64,000 nucleotides of DNA, taken from NCBI RefSeq assembly GCF_004797125.1, contig NZ_CP038810.1, forward strand, positions 2,108,001-2,172,000, written 5' to 3'. The notes beneath the pieces were generated by a model, which had not been told where the DNA came from, did not search any database, and was given only the letters and a program-made list of their open reading frames with translations. Position 1 is the stretch's first letter. Each line of letters starts with the position of its first letter. Source of the stretch: Flavobacterium sangjuense (GTDB lineage Bacteria > Bacteroidota > Bacteroidia > Flavobacteriales > Flavobacteriaceae). Positions 26,700-35,735 of the stretch are shown one piece after another. Position numbers and translations under genes: made by a program.

Positions 26700-27269
26700 A
26701 TGCAACTCGTCTTTGCTTCCAATAACAAAAATAAAATCAAAGAAATTCAATTGTTACTTCCGCAATCTATTCAAATTCTGAGTTTGGAAGATATAGGTTG
26801 CATTGAAGAAATTCCAGAAACTGCTGATACAATTGAAGGTAACGCTATTCTCAAAGCGAATTATGTTACCCAAAAGTTTGGTTACAATTGCTTTGCAGAT
26901 GATACTGGTTTGGAAGTCGAAGCTTTGAACGGTGAACCTGGTGTTTATTCGGCTCGTTATGCAGGTGAACAAAAAGATGCCAATGATAATATGGATAAAT
27001 TGTTATTGAATTTAAAAAATAAATCCAATAGATCTGCCCAATTCAAAACAGTTATTACTTTAAACCTTAACGGAAAACAAACCCTTTTTACAGGCATTAT
27101 CAAAGGAAAAATCATTGAAGAAAAAAATGGAACCAATGGCTTTGGTTACGATCCAATTTTTGTTGCCGATGGTTATGATAAAACCTTTGCCGAGTTGACG
27201 ATAGAGGAGAAGTCAACTATCAGTCATCGTGGTTTAGCTGTCAAAAAATTGGTTGAGTTTCTCAAGTAA
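26700..27269 (+). CDS. rdgB: XTP/dITP diphosphatase
   Basis: A 189-residue house-cleaning enzyme of the HAM1/RdgB family that hydrolyses dITP, ITP and XTP to monophosphates, preventing their incorporation into nucleic acids. The N-terminal motif [13 protein letters not shown] binds the triphosphate. [26 protein letters not shown], split here for length at GLEVEALN, carries the catalytic acidic residues. GFGYDPIFV and ISHRGLAV are the C-terminal signature. The length is normal for the family. It is monocistronic, with a -7 box close upstream and 131 bases before the helicase gene. Confidence 0.97.
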   Translation: MQLVFASNNKNKIKEIQLLLPQSIQILSLEDIGCIEEIPETADTIEGNAILKANYVTQKFGYNCFADDTGLEVEALNGEPGVYSARYAGEQKDANDNMDKLLLNLKNKSNRSAQFKTVITLNLNGKQTLFTGIIKGKIIEEKNGTNGFGYDPIFVADGYDKTFAELTIEEKSTISHRGLAVKKLVEFLK

Positions 27270-27372
27270 ATCTTATTGCTTATCCCTTTTCTCTTATCCC
27301 TTTCAACTTTATCAAATCGTAACTAATTAATTATCAATAAATAACAAATTAGTTTTTATGGTTATTAAAACC

Positions 27373-27380
27373 TACCTTTG
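27373..27380 (+). promoter_or_regulatory. Candidate -7 box for the DEAD-box helicase gene
   Basis: TACCTTTG matches TANNTTTG, 20 bases before the ATG at 27401. No convincing -33 element is seen. Confidence 0.5.
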
Positions 27381-27400
27381 CACCCAATTTAAAATACAAT

Positions 27401-29350
27401 ATGAATAAATTTGAACAATTAGGTCTGAATGAGTCGTTACTGCTGGCGATCAAAGATCTAGGATTTGAGAATCCGTCAGAAGTGCAGGAAAAGGCTATTC
27501 CGGTTTTATTGGAACAAAACACAGACTTAGTAGCTTTAGCACAAACAGGAACAGGGAAAACGGCAGCTTTTGGTTTTCCACTAATTCAAAAAATTGATGC
27601 CGAAGACAGAAGTACTCAAGCGTTAATTTTATCCCCAACGCGTGAGCTTTGCTTACAAATCACCAACGAGATTAAACAATACTCAAAATATGTAAAAGGT
27701 TTACATACAGTGGCAGTTTATGGTGGTGCAAGCATTACAGAACAAGCCAGAGAGATTAAACGCGGAGCACAAGTAATTGTGGCAACTCCGGGTAGAATGC
27801 AGGACATGATTAATCGTGGTCTTGTGAACATTAAAAACATTAATTTCTGTATTCTTGACGAAGCAGATGAGATGTTAAACATGGGTTTTTATGATGATAT
27901 CGTTTCGATCTTATCTGATACTCCGGACGAAAAAAACACTTGGTTATTCTCGGCAACAATGCCTGCGGAAGTAGCGCGTATTGCTAAGAAATTCATGCAT
28001 GAACCGGCTGAAATTACAGTTGGACATAAAAACTCAGGTTCGGCTACAGTGTCACACGAATTTTACTGTGTGAATGCACGTGACCGTTACGAAGCTTTGA
28101 AAAGATTGGCTGATGCGAATCCGGACATCTTCTCAGTAGTTTTTTGTAGAACAAAACGTGATACACAAGCGGTTGCTGAAAAGTTAATCGAAGATGGATA
28201 CAGTGCCGCGGCATTGCACGGAGATTTATCTCAGGCGCAACGTGATGGTGTAATGAAATCTTTCCGTGGCCGTCAAATTCAAATGCTTGTTGCAACTGAC
28301 GTTGCGGCACGTGGAATTGACGTTGATAATATTACACACGTAGTAAACTATCAATTGCCTGACGAAATTGAAACTTACAATCACCGTTCAGGAAGAACAG
28401 GAAGAGCCGGTAAATTAGGAACTTCTATCGTAATCATCACTAAAAGTGAGTTGCGCAAGATTTCTTCAATCGAAAGAATCATCCAACAAAAATTCCAGGA
28501 AAAAACAATTCCAAGTGGAATTGAAATCTGTGAAATCCAATTATTGCACTTAGCTAATAAAATTAAGGATACCGAAGTTGACCACGAAATAGACAACTAT
28601 TTACCGGCAATCAACGAAGTTCTTGATGGTTTATCAAAAGAGGAACTAATCAAGAAAATGGTTTCTGTTGAATTCAACCGATTTATCGCTTACTACAAAA
28701 AGAAACGCGACATATCTGGTGAAGGTGGAGAAAGAAGCGAAAGAAGTTCAGAGCCGAGAGAAATCAGAGCCGGAGATCCAGTTCGTTATTTCGTAAACAT
28801 TGGTTCAAGAGACGATTTCGATTGGATGCAATTGAAAGATTTCTTAAAAGAAACACTTGATTTAGGTCGTGATGACGTATTTAAAGTGGATGTAAAAGAA
28901 GGTTTCTCTTTCTTTAATACTGATGGTGAACATACTGAAAAAGTAATGTCAATTCTTAACGGATTTGATATGAATGGAAGACGTATCAACGTTGAGATTT
29001 CTAAAAACGACGGTGGAAGCCGTGAAAGACGTGACCATAACGGAAGAAGTTCTGGTGGTTTCAGAGGTGATAGAAATTCTGGTGGAGAAAGAAGAAGTTC
29101 TGGTGGTGGAAGTTTCGGCCCGAGAAAAGAAGGCGGATTCAGAAGCGACAGAAACGATGCTCCAAGAGGTGAACGTTCTGACAAACCAAGAAGAGAAGGT
29201 GGTTTCAATCGTGATAGCGCAGCTCCAAAAAGAGCGCCAGGTTCTTTTCAAAGAGAAGAAAGAGCGCCAAGACGTTCTTCTGAAAACAATGACAGACCAG
29301 CAGGTCGTTCATTTGAAGCTGCTAAAAGCAGAAGACCAAGAAAAAGCTAA
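27401..29350 (+). CDS. DEAD-box ATP-dependent RNA helicase with DbpA-like domain and basic tail
   Basis: This 649-residue helicase carries the motifs in order: AQTGTGKTAAFGFPL (Walker A, residues 47-61), PTRELC, GGAS, TPGRM, DEAD, SAT, ARGIDV and HRSGRTGRAG. After the two RecA-like domains (to about residue 365) comes a helical region. Then, at about 465-535, an RNA-binding fold of the DbpA/CsdA type (VRYFVNIGSRDDFDW). The last 110 residues are a low-complexity Arg/Gly/Ser tail with RGDRNSGGERRSS-type repeats, likely disordered and RNA-binding. This matches the DeaD/CsdA group, which acts in ribosome assembly, mRNA decay and cold adaptation. The tail composition leaves other frames open, but those frames are shadows. 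Confidence 0.95.
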   Translation: MNKFEQLGLNESLLLAIKDLGFENPSEVQEKAIPVLLEQNTDLVALAQTGTGKTAAFGFPLIQKIDAEDRSTQALILSPTRELCLQITNEIKQYSKYVKGLHTVAVYGGASITEQAREIKRGAQVIVATPGRMQDMINRGLVNIKNINFCILDEADEMLNMGFYDDIVSILSDTPDEKNTWLFSATMPAEVARIAKKFMHEPAEITVGHKNSGSATVSHEFYCVNARDRYEALKRLADANPDIFSVVFCRTKRDTQAVAEKLIEDGYSAAALHGDLSQAQRDGVMKSFRGRQIQMLVATDVAARGIDVDNITHVVNYQLPDEIETYNHRSGRTGRAGKLGTSIVIITKSELRKISSIERIIQQKFQEKTIPSGIEICEIQLLHLANKIKDTEVDHEIDNYLPAINEVLDGLSKEELIKKMVSVEFNRFIAYYKKKRDISGEGGERSERSSEPREIRAGDPVRYFVNIGSRDDFDWMQLKDFLKETLDLGRDDVFKVDVKEGFSFFNTDGEHTEKVMSILNGFDMNGRRINVEISKNDGGSRERRDHNGRSSGGFRGDRNSGGERRSSGGGSFGPRKEGGFRSDRNDAPRGERSDKPRREGGFNRDSAAPKRAPGSFQREERAPRRSSENNDRPAGRSFEAAKSRRPRKS

Positions 29351-29384
29351 AGCTTAACTTTATTCCTGAAAAGGAAATTATTAT

Positions 29385-29424
29385 AACTCCGTTTTTACTC
29401 AATTATTGAGGTGAAAACGGAGTT
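29385..29424 (+). terminator. Intrinsic terminator after the helicase gene
   Basis: AACTCCGTTTT and AAAACGGAGTT form an 11-bp stem around an A/T-rich loop that itself contains CTCAA..TTGAG. Seven T follow. Confidence 0.85.
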
Positions 29425-29527
29425 TTTTTAGGCGAACACCTGATTTTGTTAATTTTGTTCTAATTCTGCCATTAAACGTTACCATTTCTTAAAAGAGTTT
29501 CATACTTTTAAACCATCAAAATAAGCT

Positions 29528-30295
29528 ATGAGATATTTTACAATTTTACTTTTCTTTATATTTTCTTCAAGTGCCATCGCGCAAGTCAATCCGATATCGC
29601 AAAAAGTTACAGGAACAATTGTCAACGATAATACATTATTGCCAATTTCCAATGTAAACGTTATTAATATAAACAAAGTAAAAGGCGTTACTACTGATGT
29701 TAAAGGTTACTTTGAATTGGAAGTAAGTGTTAATGATACGCTGCACATCGCTTTGCTGGGTTATCAATCATTGAGAGTAAGGGTAACCAATGACTGGCTT
29801 AAAAATGGTACGGCCAAATTATTGCTGACTGAAAAAGCTATTGCTTTGGAAGAAGTTATTGTCAAAAAATATGACTTAACAGGTTATCTTGAAATCGATT
29901 CAAAGCTTATTCCCGAAAAAGAAAATTACCGTTACAGTATTTCAGGTTTGCCACAAGGATATGAAACAGGAGATACTTCGCCCGGAGCTTTTACGAGAGT
30001 TTTAGGTTCTATTTTCAACCCCGCGGATATGCTGTATAATTTCTTTGGTAAGAAGTCCAATGAGCTCAAGAAACTCAAACAGATGAAAAAGGACGATACC
30101 GTTAGAAATCTGTTAGAATCTAAGTTTGACAGGGAAACGCTTGGTGTGCTTCTTGGTATTGATAAAAAAGAAATTGCAGAAATCTTAACGCGTTGCAGCT
30201 ACTCGGAAGAGTTTATCAAAACTGCAAACGATTTGCAAATTATGGATGCCATCAGCGAATGCTATGAGCAATACAAAGTGTTGAAGAAGAAATAG
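29528..30295 (+). CDS. Carboxypeptidase-regulatory-like domain protein
   Basis: A 255-residue exported protein with a signal peptide (about 1-19, ending SSAIAQ) and a CarboxypepD-regulatory-like beta-sandwich at about 25-110 (VTGTIVNDNTLLPISNVNVI, GVTTDVKGYFELEV, LEEVIVKKY). A helical C-terminal half has no recognised motif. This domain arrangement is very common in Bacteroidota cell-surface and periplasmic proteins. Function is unknown. The helical tail with many Lys and Glu might contact the cell wall or another protein, but this is not supported further. It is monocistronic. Confidence 0.85.
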   Translation: MRYFTILLFFIFSSSAIAQVNPISQKVTGTIVNDNTLLPISNVNVININKVKGVTTDVKGYFELEVSVNDTLHIALLGYQSLRVRVTNDWLKNGTAKLLLTEKAIALEEVIVKKYDLTGYLEIDSKLIPEKENYRYSISGLPQGYETGDTSPGAFTRVLGSIFNPADMLYNFFGKKSNELKKLKQMKKDDTVRNLLESKFDRETLGVLLGIDKKEIAEILTRCSYSEEFIKTANDLQIMDAISECYEQYKVLKKK

Positions 30296-30345
30296 ATAAA
30301 AGAATAAAGACAGCTTCTCTGCAAGAAGAAAGATGTATAATGGCT

Positions 30346-30386
30346 AAAAAAGAAGCGTCCCGATTTAATCAGGACGCTTCTTTTTT
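30346..30386. terminator. Bidirectional intrinsic terminator
   Basis: A 15-bp stem AAAAAAGAAGCGTCC with complement lies around an 11-base loop between convergent genes, followed by a T/C-rich tract. It is one of the longest stems in the window. Confidence 0.9.
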
Positions 30387-30403
30387 CTTTCTTCTTTCTT
30401 CTT

Positions 30404-31069
30404 TCAACGAAGTGGTCTATTCTCATAATACCTCGCTTCAATCCGCTTAATATCCTTAATAGTATTTTTTGCCCAAAGCAAGCGCTTTTCAAGCAATTCT
30501 TCTTCTGTAAGCTGCCAGTTTACATCAGATTGGCGCAGGCGAGTGGTGATATCCTGAATAATAATAGCTGCCGAAACGGATATATTCAGACTTTCCGTAA
30601 AACCAACCATTGGAATTTTTAAATAACCATCTGCCTGATTCATTACTTCTTCTGATAATCCTTCTTTTTCGGTACCAAAAAATAAAGCGCTCTTTTTGGT
30701 TACATCAAATTCATGCAGCAAGCACGAATCGTTATGCGGAGTAGTAGCTATGATTTGATAACCTTTTTTTTTTAGTGTTTGAATGCAATTAGAAATGTTT
30801 TCAAACTTATTGATATCGACCCATTTTTGTGCGCCCATAGCAATTTCTTTATCGATGTTTTTACCAAAACGCTGCTCCACTATATTAATTTCCTGGATTC
30901 CAAAAACTTCGCAACTGCGCATCACCGCACTCGTATTGTGAAACTGAAATACATCTTCTACCGCAATGGTAAAATGATTGGTTCTGTTTGCCAACACAGT
31001 TTCAAAGCGTTCTTTACGGTTGTCAGTTAAAAATCCTTCGAGATAGGTGAGGTAATCTAGGTCAATCAT
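30404..31069 (-). CDS. trmH: TrmH-type SPOUT RNA 2'-O-methyltransferase
   Basis: A 221-residue SpoU/TrmH-family enzyme, predicted to methylate the ribose of G18 in tRNA using S-adenosylmethionine. The three SPOUT motifs are visible: motif 1 FQFHNTSAVMRSCEVFGI near residues 42-60, motif 2 ALFFGTEKEGLSEEVM near 128-144, and motif 3 MVGFTESLNISVSAAIII near 154-172. The C-terminal helix around ITTRLRQSDVNWQLTEEE is TrmH-like, with an extra basic tail. The start is the ATG at 31069. The target nucleotide is inferred from family resemblance. Confidence 0.92.
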   Translation of the reverse strand: MIDLDYLTYLEGFLTDNRKERFETVLANRTNHFTIAVEDVFQFHNTSAVMRSCEVFGIQEINIVEQRFGKNIDKEIAMGAQKWVDINKFENISNCIQTLKKKGYQIIATTPHNDSCLLHEFDVTKKSALFFGTEKEGLSEEVMNQADGYLKIPMVGFTESLNISVSAAIIIQDITTRLRQSDVNWQLTEEELLEKRLLWAKNTIKDIKRIEARYYENRPLR

Positions 31070-31092
31070 GGTAATAGTATTTTGATAAGAAG

Positions 31093-32370
31093 TTATCTAT
31101 TTGCTTCTGATATCCAGTGAAACTGTCTTTCTGCTAACGGGAATTTTTTATCATGTTTAACAAGTTCATAGAACAAAGTATCTTTTTTAAACACTCCTTC
31201 TAATTGAAGTATTTTTTTATTGATAAATTTATACTTCATCCCAAACAAAGGTACGCTGTCTGACATTCCTTCTTTAAAGTTTATCATTTGTTTGGACTTA
31301 TCTGTTTCGTAAACAAAATAGGCTCTTCCGTATTTGTTCCAAAAAGTAGTGTCGGCTGTTTTGATGCTGCCCAATTTTCCTTTGTCAAATATGAAATCTT
31401 TCCATGCTAAAGTATCAGTAGCGTCAATAGCAATAAGCTGATTATTCTTTTTAAATGTCTTAATGTTGTAAACTCCTTGTGGTATAATGCTAGTTTCCTC
31501 TTTGTGCATTTGTCCATACCAGTCTATGCATTCGTATATGTTTAAACCAACAACAAGCACTATAAATGCAGTTTTTAAAACGATGCGTCCAACTCGTTGC
31601 CATCTTTTGGTAAAGTGATAATTATAACCTGTTGTCGGAATCGTCGGCTTATTGAGGATAAAGAAATTAAGGTACTTTCTGCTGTCAATTGCCAATAAAA
31701 AGAAACAGCAGATAACAATCTGCATCGAATACAATTTAACCGGAATATCATAGCACATATTCATCGCAAACACATTGACAAAGACTCCAAGACCAACAAT
31801 CAGTCCAAGTGGAATGGTTCTTCTGTAAAGCAATAAAAGTCCAACAATAACTTCCATCAAGCCTGAAAAGAATTGGTAAGGCTGAGAGTAACCAATAAAC
31901 ATCCAACTAAATCGCATTGGCAGAAACTCACCCAAAGGTGTTGCCAACTGGCTTAGGTTTGGAAAGGGCATCTGTAATCCAAACAACTTGATAATTCCAT
32001 AACTGAAAGCAACCATGATAAGGTTGTACCGAATTAAATTGTGCAGCCAATATTCGAGTGATCTGGATTCTTTTTCTTTTTTATTTAAAATTGTCCAAAT
32101 AATCGCAATTACCAGCGAAAGTATAATGAAAGTATAAAACTCAGCCCAAGCATAAGAAGTGTCTCCGCTTCCATAGCCTTCAGTATTTAATTTTGGCTTC
32201 ACATGCAAAAACCAATCATTGCATTTGAAAACAATCCACTGTATTCCTTTGGTGTAAAAATCCGTTACGTAGTTTAAGCCCGGTACATATGTAAGCCAAA
32301 ACCAAGGTGTAATGGTCAGAAAAAAATAAAGAAAGAAAAACCGAAAGAATATTTTTTTGATATGTTTCAT
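31093..32370 (-). CDS. DoxX-like polytopic membrane protein
   Basis: A 425-residue membrane protein with about eight hydrophobic segments in the first 300 residues and a soluble, beta-rich C-terminal domain of about 130 residues. The central part (YGIIKLFGLQMPFPNLSQL, QFFSGLMEVIVGLLLLYRRT) resembles the DoxX-like fold. The C-terminal domain (WKDFIFDKGKLGSIKTADTT and following) is predicted to face the periplasm. No catalytic motif is visible. DoxX-like proteins are varied and their roles in Bacteroidota are mostly unknown. It starts 60 bases from the divergent sirtuin gene and is followed 23 bases later by trmH on the same strand. Confidence 0.75.
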   Translation of the reverse strand: MKHIKKIFFRFFFLYFFLTITPWFWLTYVPGLNYVTDFYTKGIQWIVFKCNDWFLHVKPKLNTEGYGSGDTSYAWAEFYTFIILSLVIAIIWTILNKKEKESRSLEYWLHNLIRYNLIMVAFSYGIIKLFGLQMPFPNLSQLATPLGEFLPMRFSWMFIGYSQPYQFFSGLMEVIVGLLLLYRRTIPLGLIVGLGVFVNVFAMNMCYDIPVKLYSMQIVICCFFLLAIDSRKYLNFFILNKPTIPTTGYNYHFTKRWQRVGRIVLKTAFIVLVVGLNIYECIDWYGQMHKEETSIIPQGVYNIKTFKKNNQLIAIDATDTLAWKDFIFDKGKLGSIKTADTTFWNKYGRAYFVYETDKSKQMINFKEGMSDSVPLFGMKYKFINKKILQLEGVFKKDTLFYELVKHDKKFPLAERQFHWISEANR

Positions 32371-32429
32371 AAATTATGGTTTTGGTAAAAGTAGTAAAAT
32401 AGTGTAATTTTAAGCAAAAAATATTTTGT

Positions 32430-33122
32430 ATGAAAAAGAAGCTAGTCGTTTTAACCGGTGCCGGGATTTCTGCAGAAAGCGGTCTCAAAACATTCCGTGA
32501 TGCTGACGGACTTTGGGAAGGTCATAATGTTATGGATGTCGCTTCGCCCGAAGGTTGGCATCGAAACAAGGAATTGGTTTTAGATTTCTATAACCAACGC
32601 CGAAGACAATTGCAGGAAGTTAAGCCAAATCAAGGGCATATAGTGTTAGCTGAATTGGAAAAAGATTTTGATGTCCATATTATCACGCAGAATGTAGACA
32701 ATCTCCACGAACAAGCCGGAAGTTCAAAAGTTTTGCATTTGCATGGCGAATTATTAAAAGTACGAAGTACCAAAAATGAAGACTATATTTTAGATTGGAA
32801 ACATGATTTGGTTCTTGGCGATGTTGATGATAAAGGCCATCAATTGAGGCCACATATTGTTTGGTTTGGCGAAATGGTTTCTGCTTTAGAAGAAGCTGTA
32901 AATATCACAGAACAAGCGGACTATGTAGCTGTTATTGGCACATCACTTCAAGTTTATCCGGCAGCAAGTTTGATGCATTATGCGAATTCAAATACCAAGG
33001 TTTTTTATATTGACCCAAGACCGGCAAGCATCAATAATTTGCAAAATCCGTTAGAAGTTATTGCTATGAATGCTACTGATGGCGTTCCGTTATTAAGAGA
33101 AAAGTTATCGAATTTAAAGTAA
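32430..33122 (+). CDS. Sirtuin-family NAD-dependent protein deacylase, cysteine-free
   Basis: A 230-residue class III sirtuin. NAD-binding motifs are GAGISAESGLKTFRDADGLWE (shown here as GAGISAESG and FRDADG), TQNVDNLHEQAG with the catalytic HLHGE, and IGTSLQVYPAASL. The class III Tyr-x-x-Arg pair appears in DFYNQRRRQ, which suggests desuccinylase or other acidic-acyl activity. The small zinc-binding module normally has four cysteines, but this protein contains no cysteine at all. The expected region reads KVRSTKNEDYILDWKHD. The fold must therefore be stabilised without zinc. It is followed by the purB gene, separated by a heptamer array and promoter. Confidence 0.93.
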   Translation: MKKKLVVLTGAGISAESGLKTFRDADGLWEGHNVMDVASPEGWHRNKELVLDFYNQRRRQLQEVKPNQGHIVLAELEKDFDVHIITQNVDNLHEQAGSSKVLHLHGELLKVRSTKNEDYILDWKHDLVLGDVDDKGHQLRPHIVWFGEMVSALEEAVNITEQADYVAVIGTSLQVYPAASLMHYANSNTKVFYIDPRPASINNLQNPLEVIAMNATDGVPLLREKLSNLK

Positions 33123-33125
33123 AAA

Positions 33126-33160
33126 ACTCATAACTCATAACTCATAACTTACAACTAATC
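33126..33160 (+). repeat. Heptamer array abutting the purB promoter
   Basis: Five in-register 7-base units: three exact AACTCAT copies, then AACTTAC and AACTAAT. It starts 4 bases after the sirtuin stop and ends 3 bases before the -7 box at 33164, occupying the region where a -33 element would be expected. Confidence 0.9.
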
Positions 33161-33163
33161 CTT

Positions 33164-33171
33164 ATTTTTGC
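33164..33171 (+). promoter_or_regulatory. Candidate -7 box for purB
   Basis: TATTTTTG matches TANNTTTG, 24 bases before the purB ATG at 33195. There is no TTG at the normal -33 spacing; the heptamer array is there instead. Confidence 0.5.
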
Positions 33172-33194
33172 ATCACAAAACAACAACACAACAC

Positions 33195-34538
33195 ATGTCA
33201 CTAACACCATTAAACGCCGTTTCTCCTATTGACGGAAGATATAGAAGTAAAACCAAATCACTTTCCAATTATTTTTCTGAAGAAGCTCTAATAAAATACA
33301 GAGTTTTAGTTGAAGTTGAATATTTTATAGCCTTATGCGAAGCTAATTTACCACAGCTAAAAGGAGTAAACCCAAGCGTTTTTGATAGTCTGCGTAATCT
33401 CTATAAAAACTTTACTGCCGAAGATGCGCAATGGATAAAAGACACTGAAAAAATCACTAACCACGATGTAAAAGCGGTAGAATATTTCATTAAAGAAAAA
33501 TTTGAAGCCTTAGGATTGTCACAATACAAAGAGTTTATTCATTTTGGTTTAACCTCACAAGACATAAACAATACAGCGATTCCTTTATCTACAAAAGAAG
33601 CTTTTCAGGAAGTGTATTTGAAGTCATTAATTGCATTGGTAGCAAAACTAAAAGAACTGGCGATGGAGTGGAACGACATTCCAATGTTGGCCAGAACACA
33701 TGGACAGCCAGCTTCTCCAACACGCTTAGGAAAAGAGATTTTAGTTTTTGTAGAACGTTTGGAAGAGCAGATGCGTTTGTTGTTTAATATTCCGTTTGCC
33801 GCTAAGTTTGGTGGTGCTACCGGGAATTTTAATGCGCATCATGTAGCCTATCCAAATGTAGACTGGAAACAATTTGGTACCACTTTCGTGGAAGATACAC
33901 TCGGATTGCAACATTCTTTTCCAACCACACAAATAGAGCATTACGACCACTTTGCAGCTTTTTTTGATGCGCTAAAAAGAATAAACAATATTGTCATTGA
34001 CTTAGACAGAGACATCTGGACGTATGTTTCGATGGAGTATTTCAAACAAAAAATCAAAGCAGGTGAAATTGGTTCATCAGCCATGCCACATAAAGTAAAC
34101 CCAATTGATTTCGAAAACTCCGAAGGAAACTTAGGTATTGCCAATGCTATTTTTGAGCATCTTTCGGCCAAACTGCCAATTTCAAGATTGCAGCGTGACT
34201 TGACTGACAGCACGGTTTTAAGAAACATCGGTGTTCCGATGGGACATACGTTGATAGCTTTTGACGCTGCTTTGAAAGGATTGAATAAATTGTTATTAAA
34301 TGAATCAAAATTTGCTGAAGATTTAGAAAAAAACTGGGCAGTTGTTGCCGAAGCTATTCAAACCATTTTAAGAAGAGAAGGGTATCCAAATCCGTATGAG
34401 GCTTTGAAAGGGTTGACCAGAACTAATTCAGTTATTGATAAAAAAGCGATCCACGATTTTATAGGAACATTAGAAGTTTCAGATTCAATTAAAGCTGAAT
34501 TGCTTCAAATCACTCCAAGCAATTATACCGGAATTTAA
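33195..34538 (+). CDS. purB: Adenylosuccinate lyase
   Basis: A 447-residue fumarase-superfamily enzyme used twice in purine metabolism: it cleaves SAICAR to AICAR and adenylosuccinate to AMP, releasing fumarate. The signature loop is SSAMPHKVNPIDFENSEGNL near residues 290-310. The catalytic His region is RTHGQPASPTRLG near 168-180, and HFGLTSQDINNTA is also conserved. The N terminus LTPLNAVSPIDGRYRSK is typical of the longer (about 450 residue) PurB group. The frame extends nine codons upstream, but that would put the start in the promoter box, so the ATG at 33195 is used. A terminator follows. Confidence 0.97.
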   Translation: MSLTPLNAVSPIDGRYRSKTKSLSNYFSEEALIKYRVLVEVEYFIALCEANLPQLKGVNPSVFDSLRNLYKNFTAEDAQWIKDTEKITNHDVKAVEYFIKEKFEALGLSQYKEFIHFGLTSQDINNTAIPLSTKEAFQEVYLKSLIALVAKLKELAMEWNDIPMLARTHGQPASPTRLGKEILVFVERLEEQMRLLFNIPFAAKFGGATGNFNAHHVAYPNVDWKQFGTTFVEDTLGLQHSFPTTQIEHYDHFAAFFDALKRINNIVIDLDRDIWTYVSMEYFKQKIKAGEIGSSAMPHKVNPIDFENSEGNLGIANAIFEHLSAKLPISRLQRDLTDSTVLRNIGVPMGHTLIAFDAALKGLNKLLLNESKFAEDLEKNWAVVAEAIQTILRREGYPNPYEALKGLTRTNSVIDKKAIHDFIGTLEVSDSIKAELLQITPSNYTGI

Positions 34539-34543
34539 TAAAT

Positions 34544-34573
34544 AAAGGCATAAGTAATTAAACTTATGCCTTT
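34544..34573. terminator. Bidirectional intrinsic terminator
   Basis: A 12-bp stem AAAGGCATAAGT with complement and a 6-base loop lies between convergent purB and the porin gene. Confidence 0.88.
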
Positions 34574-34601
34574 ATAATTTTGTGTTGTTTTAGTTATTGT
34601 A

Positions 34602-35672
34602 TTAAAAAGAATAGGTTGTTGCTAATAAAATAAAAGCAGAAGAACCTGTTGCAGTACCATCTTTCTTGCTGAAAATATCTTCTGATGATGAATCAAATCT
34701 GATTTCCGGAATAAAAGTAAAGTTCCCTTCTTTATAATTAAAAGAAAGTGTATTGCCTATTATGCTTGGCATTGCTCCATAAATAGCCCCATCTTTGTCA
34801 TCAAAATACTCTAATCTATAGGCCAAACTCCATTTGCCTTTTAAGGTATAGTTTAGATAGCCTACAAGTGAAAACCAGTTAGCATCAAGATCACTATCAA
34901 TGTCATCCTCAACCATAGCATAAGTACCATTAAAGCCCAAAGTCAATTTAGCATTTAACTTTCTACTGGCAACCAAATCAAATTGGGTTTTGTTTTTATC
35001 TGATGCAGGATTTGCACTTCCAGAAGTGAAATTAAAGTAAGCACTACCTTTGTCTGCAACATAACCAATTTGACCAATAAAAGTTTTATTTTTTGATCCC
35101 GCCTCACCAGCAGTTTTAAAATCAGTTGGGTTAGTAATTCCGGCCATAAAGCTATACTTTCCAGAGGTATATTGCGCTTTAACTCCTGTGTTGAAAAATG
35201 GCCCGTTTGTAAAAGCATAAGACATACTGTAGTTTTTATTATCAACGGCGTCTAATAATTCGTATCCGATGTGAGTTCCAAAACTACCGGCTGTTACTTT
35301 AAAACTAGGTGTGAAATCATAGGTGACATACATTTGTTTAATCATAAAAGTAGTGGCTGCGTCGTTGTATGTAAATTCACTTGCTCTTGAGCCAAAACCT
35401 AAATCAACAAATACAGAGGCCTTTCCTAATTTATGAGAAGCTTCAATTGAAGCCATTCCAATTTCATAGGAATCGTGAGAATGTGTAAAACTGGTATAGC
35501 TGTTATCTACTTCTGCAAAGTCATATTTATAATAGAAATCGGCTGACCCAGCGAAAGTAGTTCCAGGTAAAATTGTTGTGCCTTCTTGTGCATTTGCGGC
35601 ATATATCGCCAATAGGCAAAAACCGGCTATTTGAAAAAAGTTCTTCTTTAAAATTGTTGTAGTTGTTTTCAT
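34602..35672 (-). CDS. Outer-membrane porin-like beta-barrel, linked to amt
   Basis: A 356-residue outer-membrane protein with a signal peptide (about 1-28, ending YAANAQ). A long series of amphipathic strands with Gly/Asn/Asp turns follows, ending in LATTYSF, the terminal aromatic expected of outer-membrane barrels. The length would allow about 16 strands. It resembles putative porins found next to ammonium-channel genes in Bacteroidota. It is downstream of amt on the same strand, with a 136-base intergenic region that contains a strong hairpin. A role in nitrogen-source entry is an inference from position. Confidence 0.82.
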   Translation of the reverse strand: MKTTTTILKKNFFQIAGFCLLAIYAANAQEGTTILPGTTFAGSADFYYKYDFAEVDNSYTSFTHSHDSYEIGMASIEASHKLGKASVFVDLGFGSRASEFTYNDAATTFMIKQMYVTYDFTPSFKVTAGSFGTHIGYELLDAVDNKNYSMSYAFTNGPFFNTGVKAQYTSGKYSFMAGITNPTDFKTAGEAGSKNKTFIGQIGYVADKGSAYFNFTSGSANPASDKNKTQFDLVASRKLNAKLTLGFNGTYAMVEDDIDSDLDANWFSLVGYLNYTLKGKWSLAYRLEYFDDKDGAIYGAMPSIIGNTLSFNYKEGNFTFIPEIRFDSSSEDIFSKKDGTATGSSAFILLATTYSF

Positions 35673-35735
35673 GTGTTGTTTTTTAAAAGTTAATTAGTAA
35701 TGATTTTTTTAAGATTTAGACAATAGAAAATACCA

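Noticed and set aside
28786..29357. Long open frames on the opposite strand and in another plus frame within the helicase tail
   Set aside because: The Arg/Gly/Ser-rich tail uses codons that leave other frames open; the alternative products are low-complexity Ser, Leu, Glu or Val strings with no start signals.
33126..33160. Heptamer and octamer arrays as possible CRISPR repeats
   Set aside because: The units are 7-8 bases without spacers, and there are no cas genes; they are simple tandem microrepeats.
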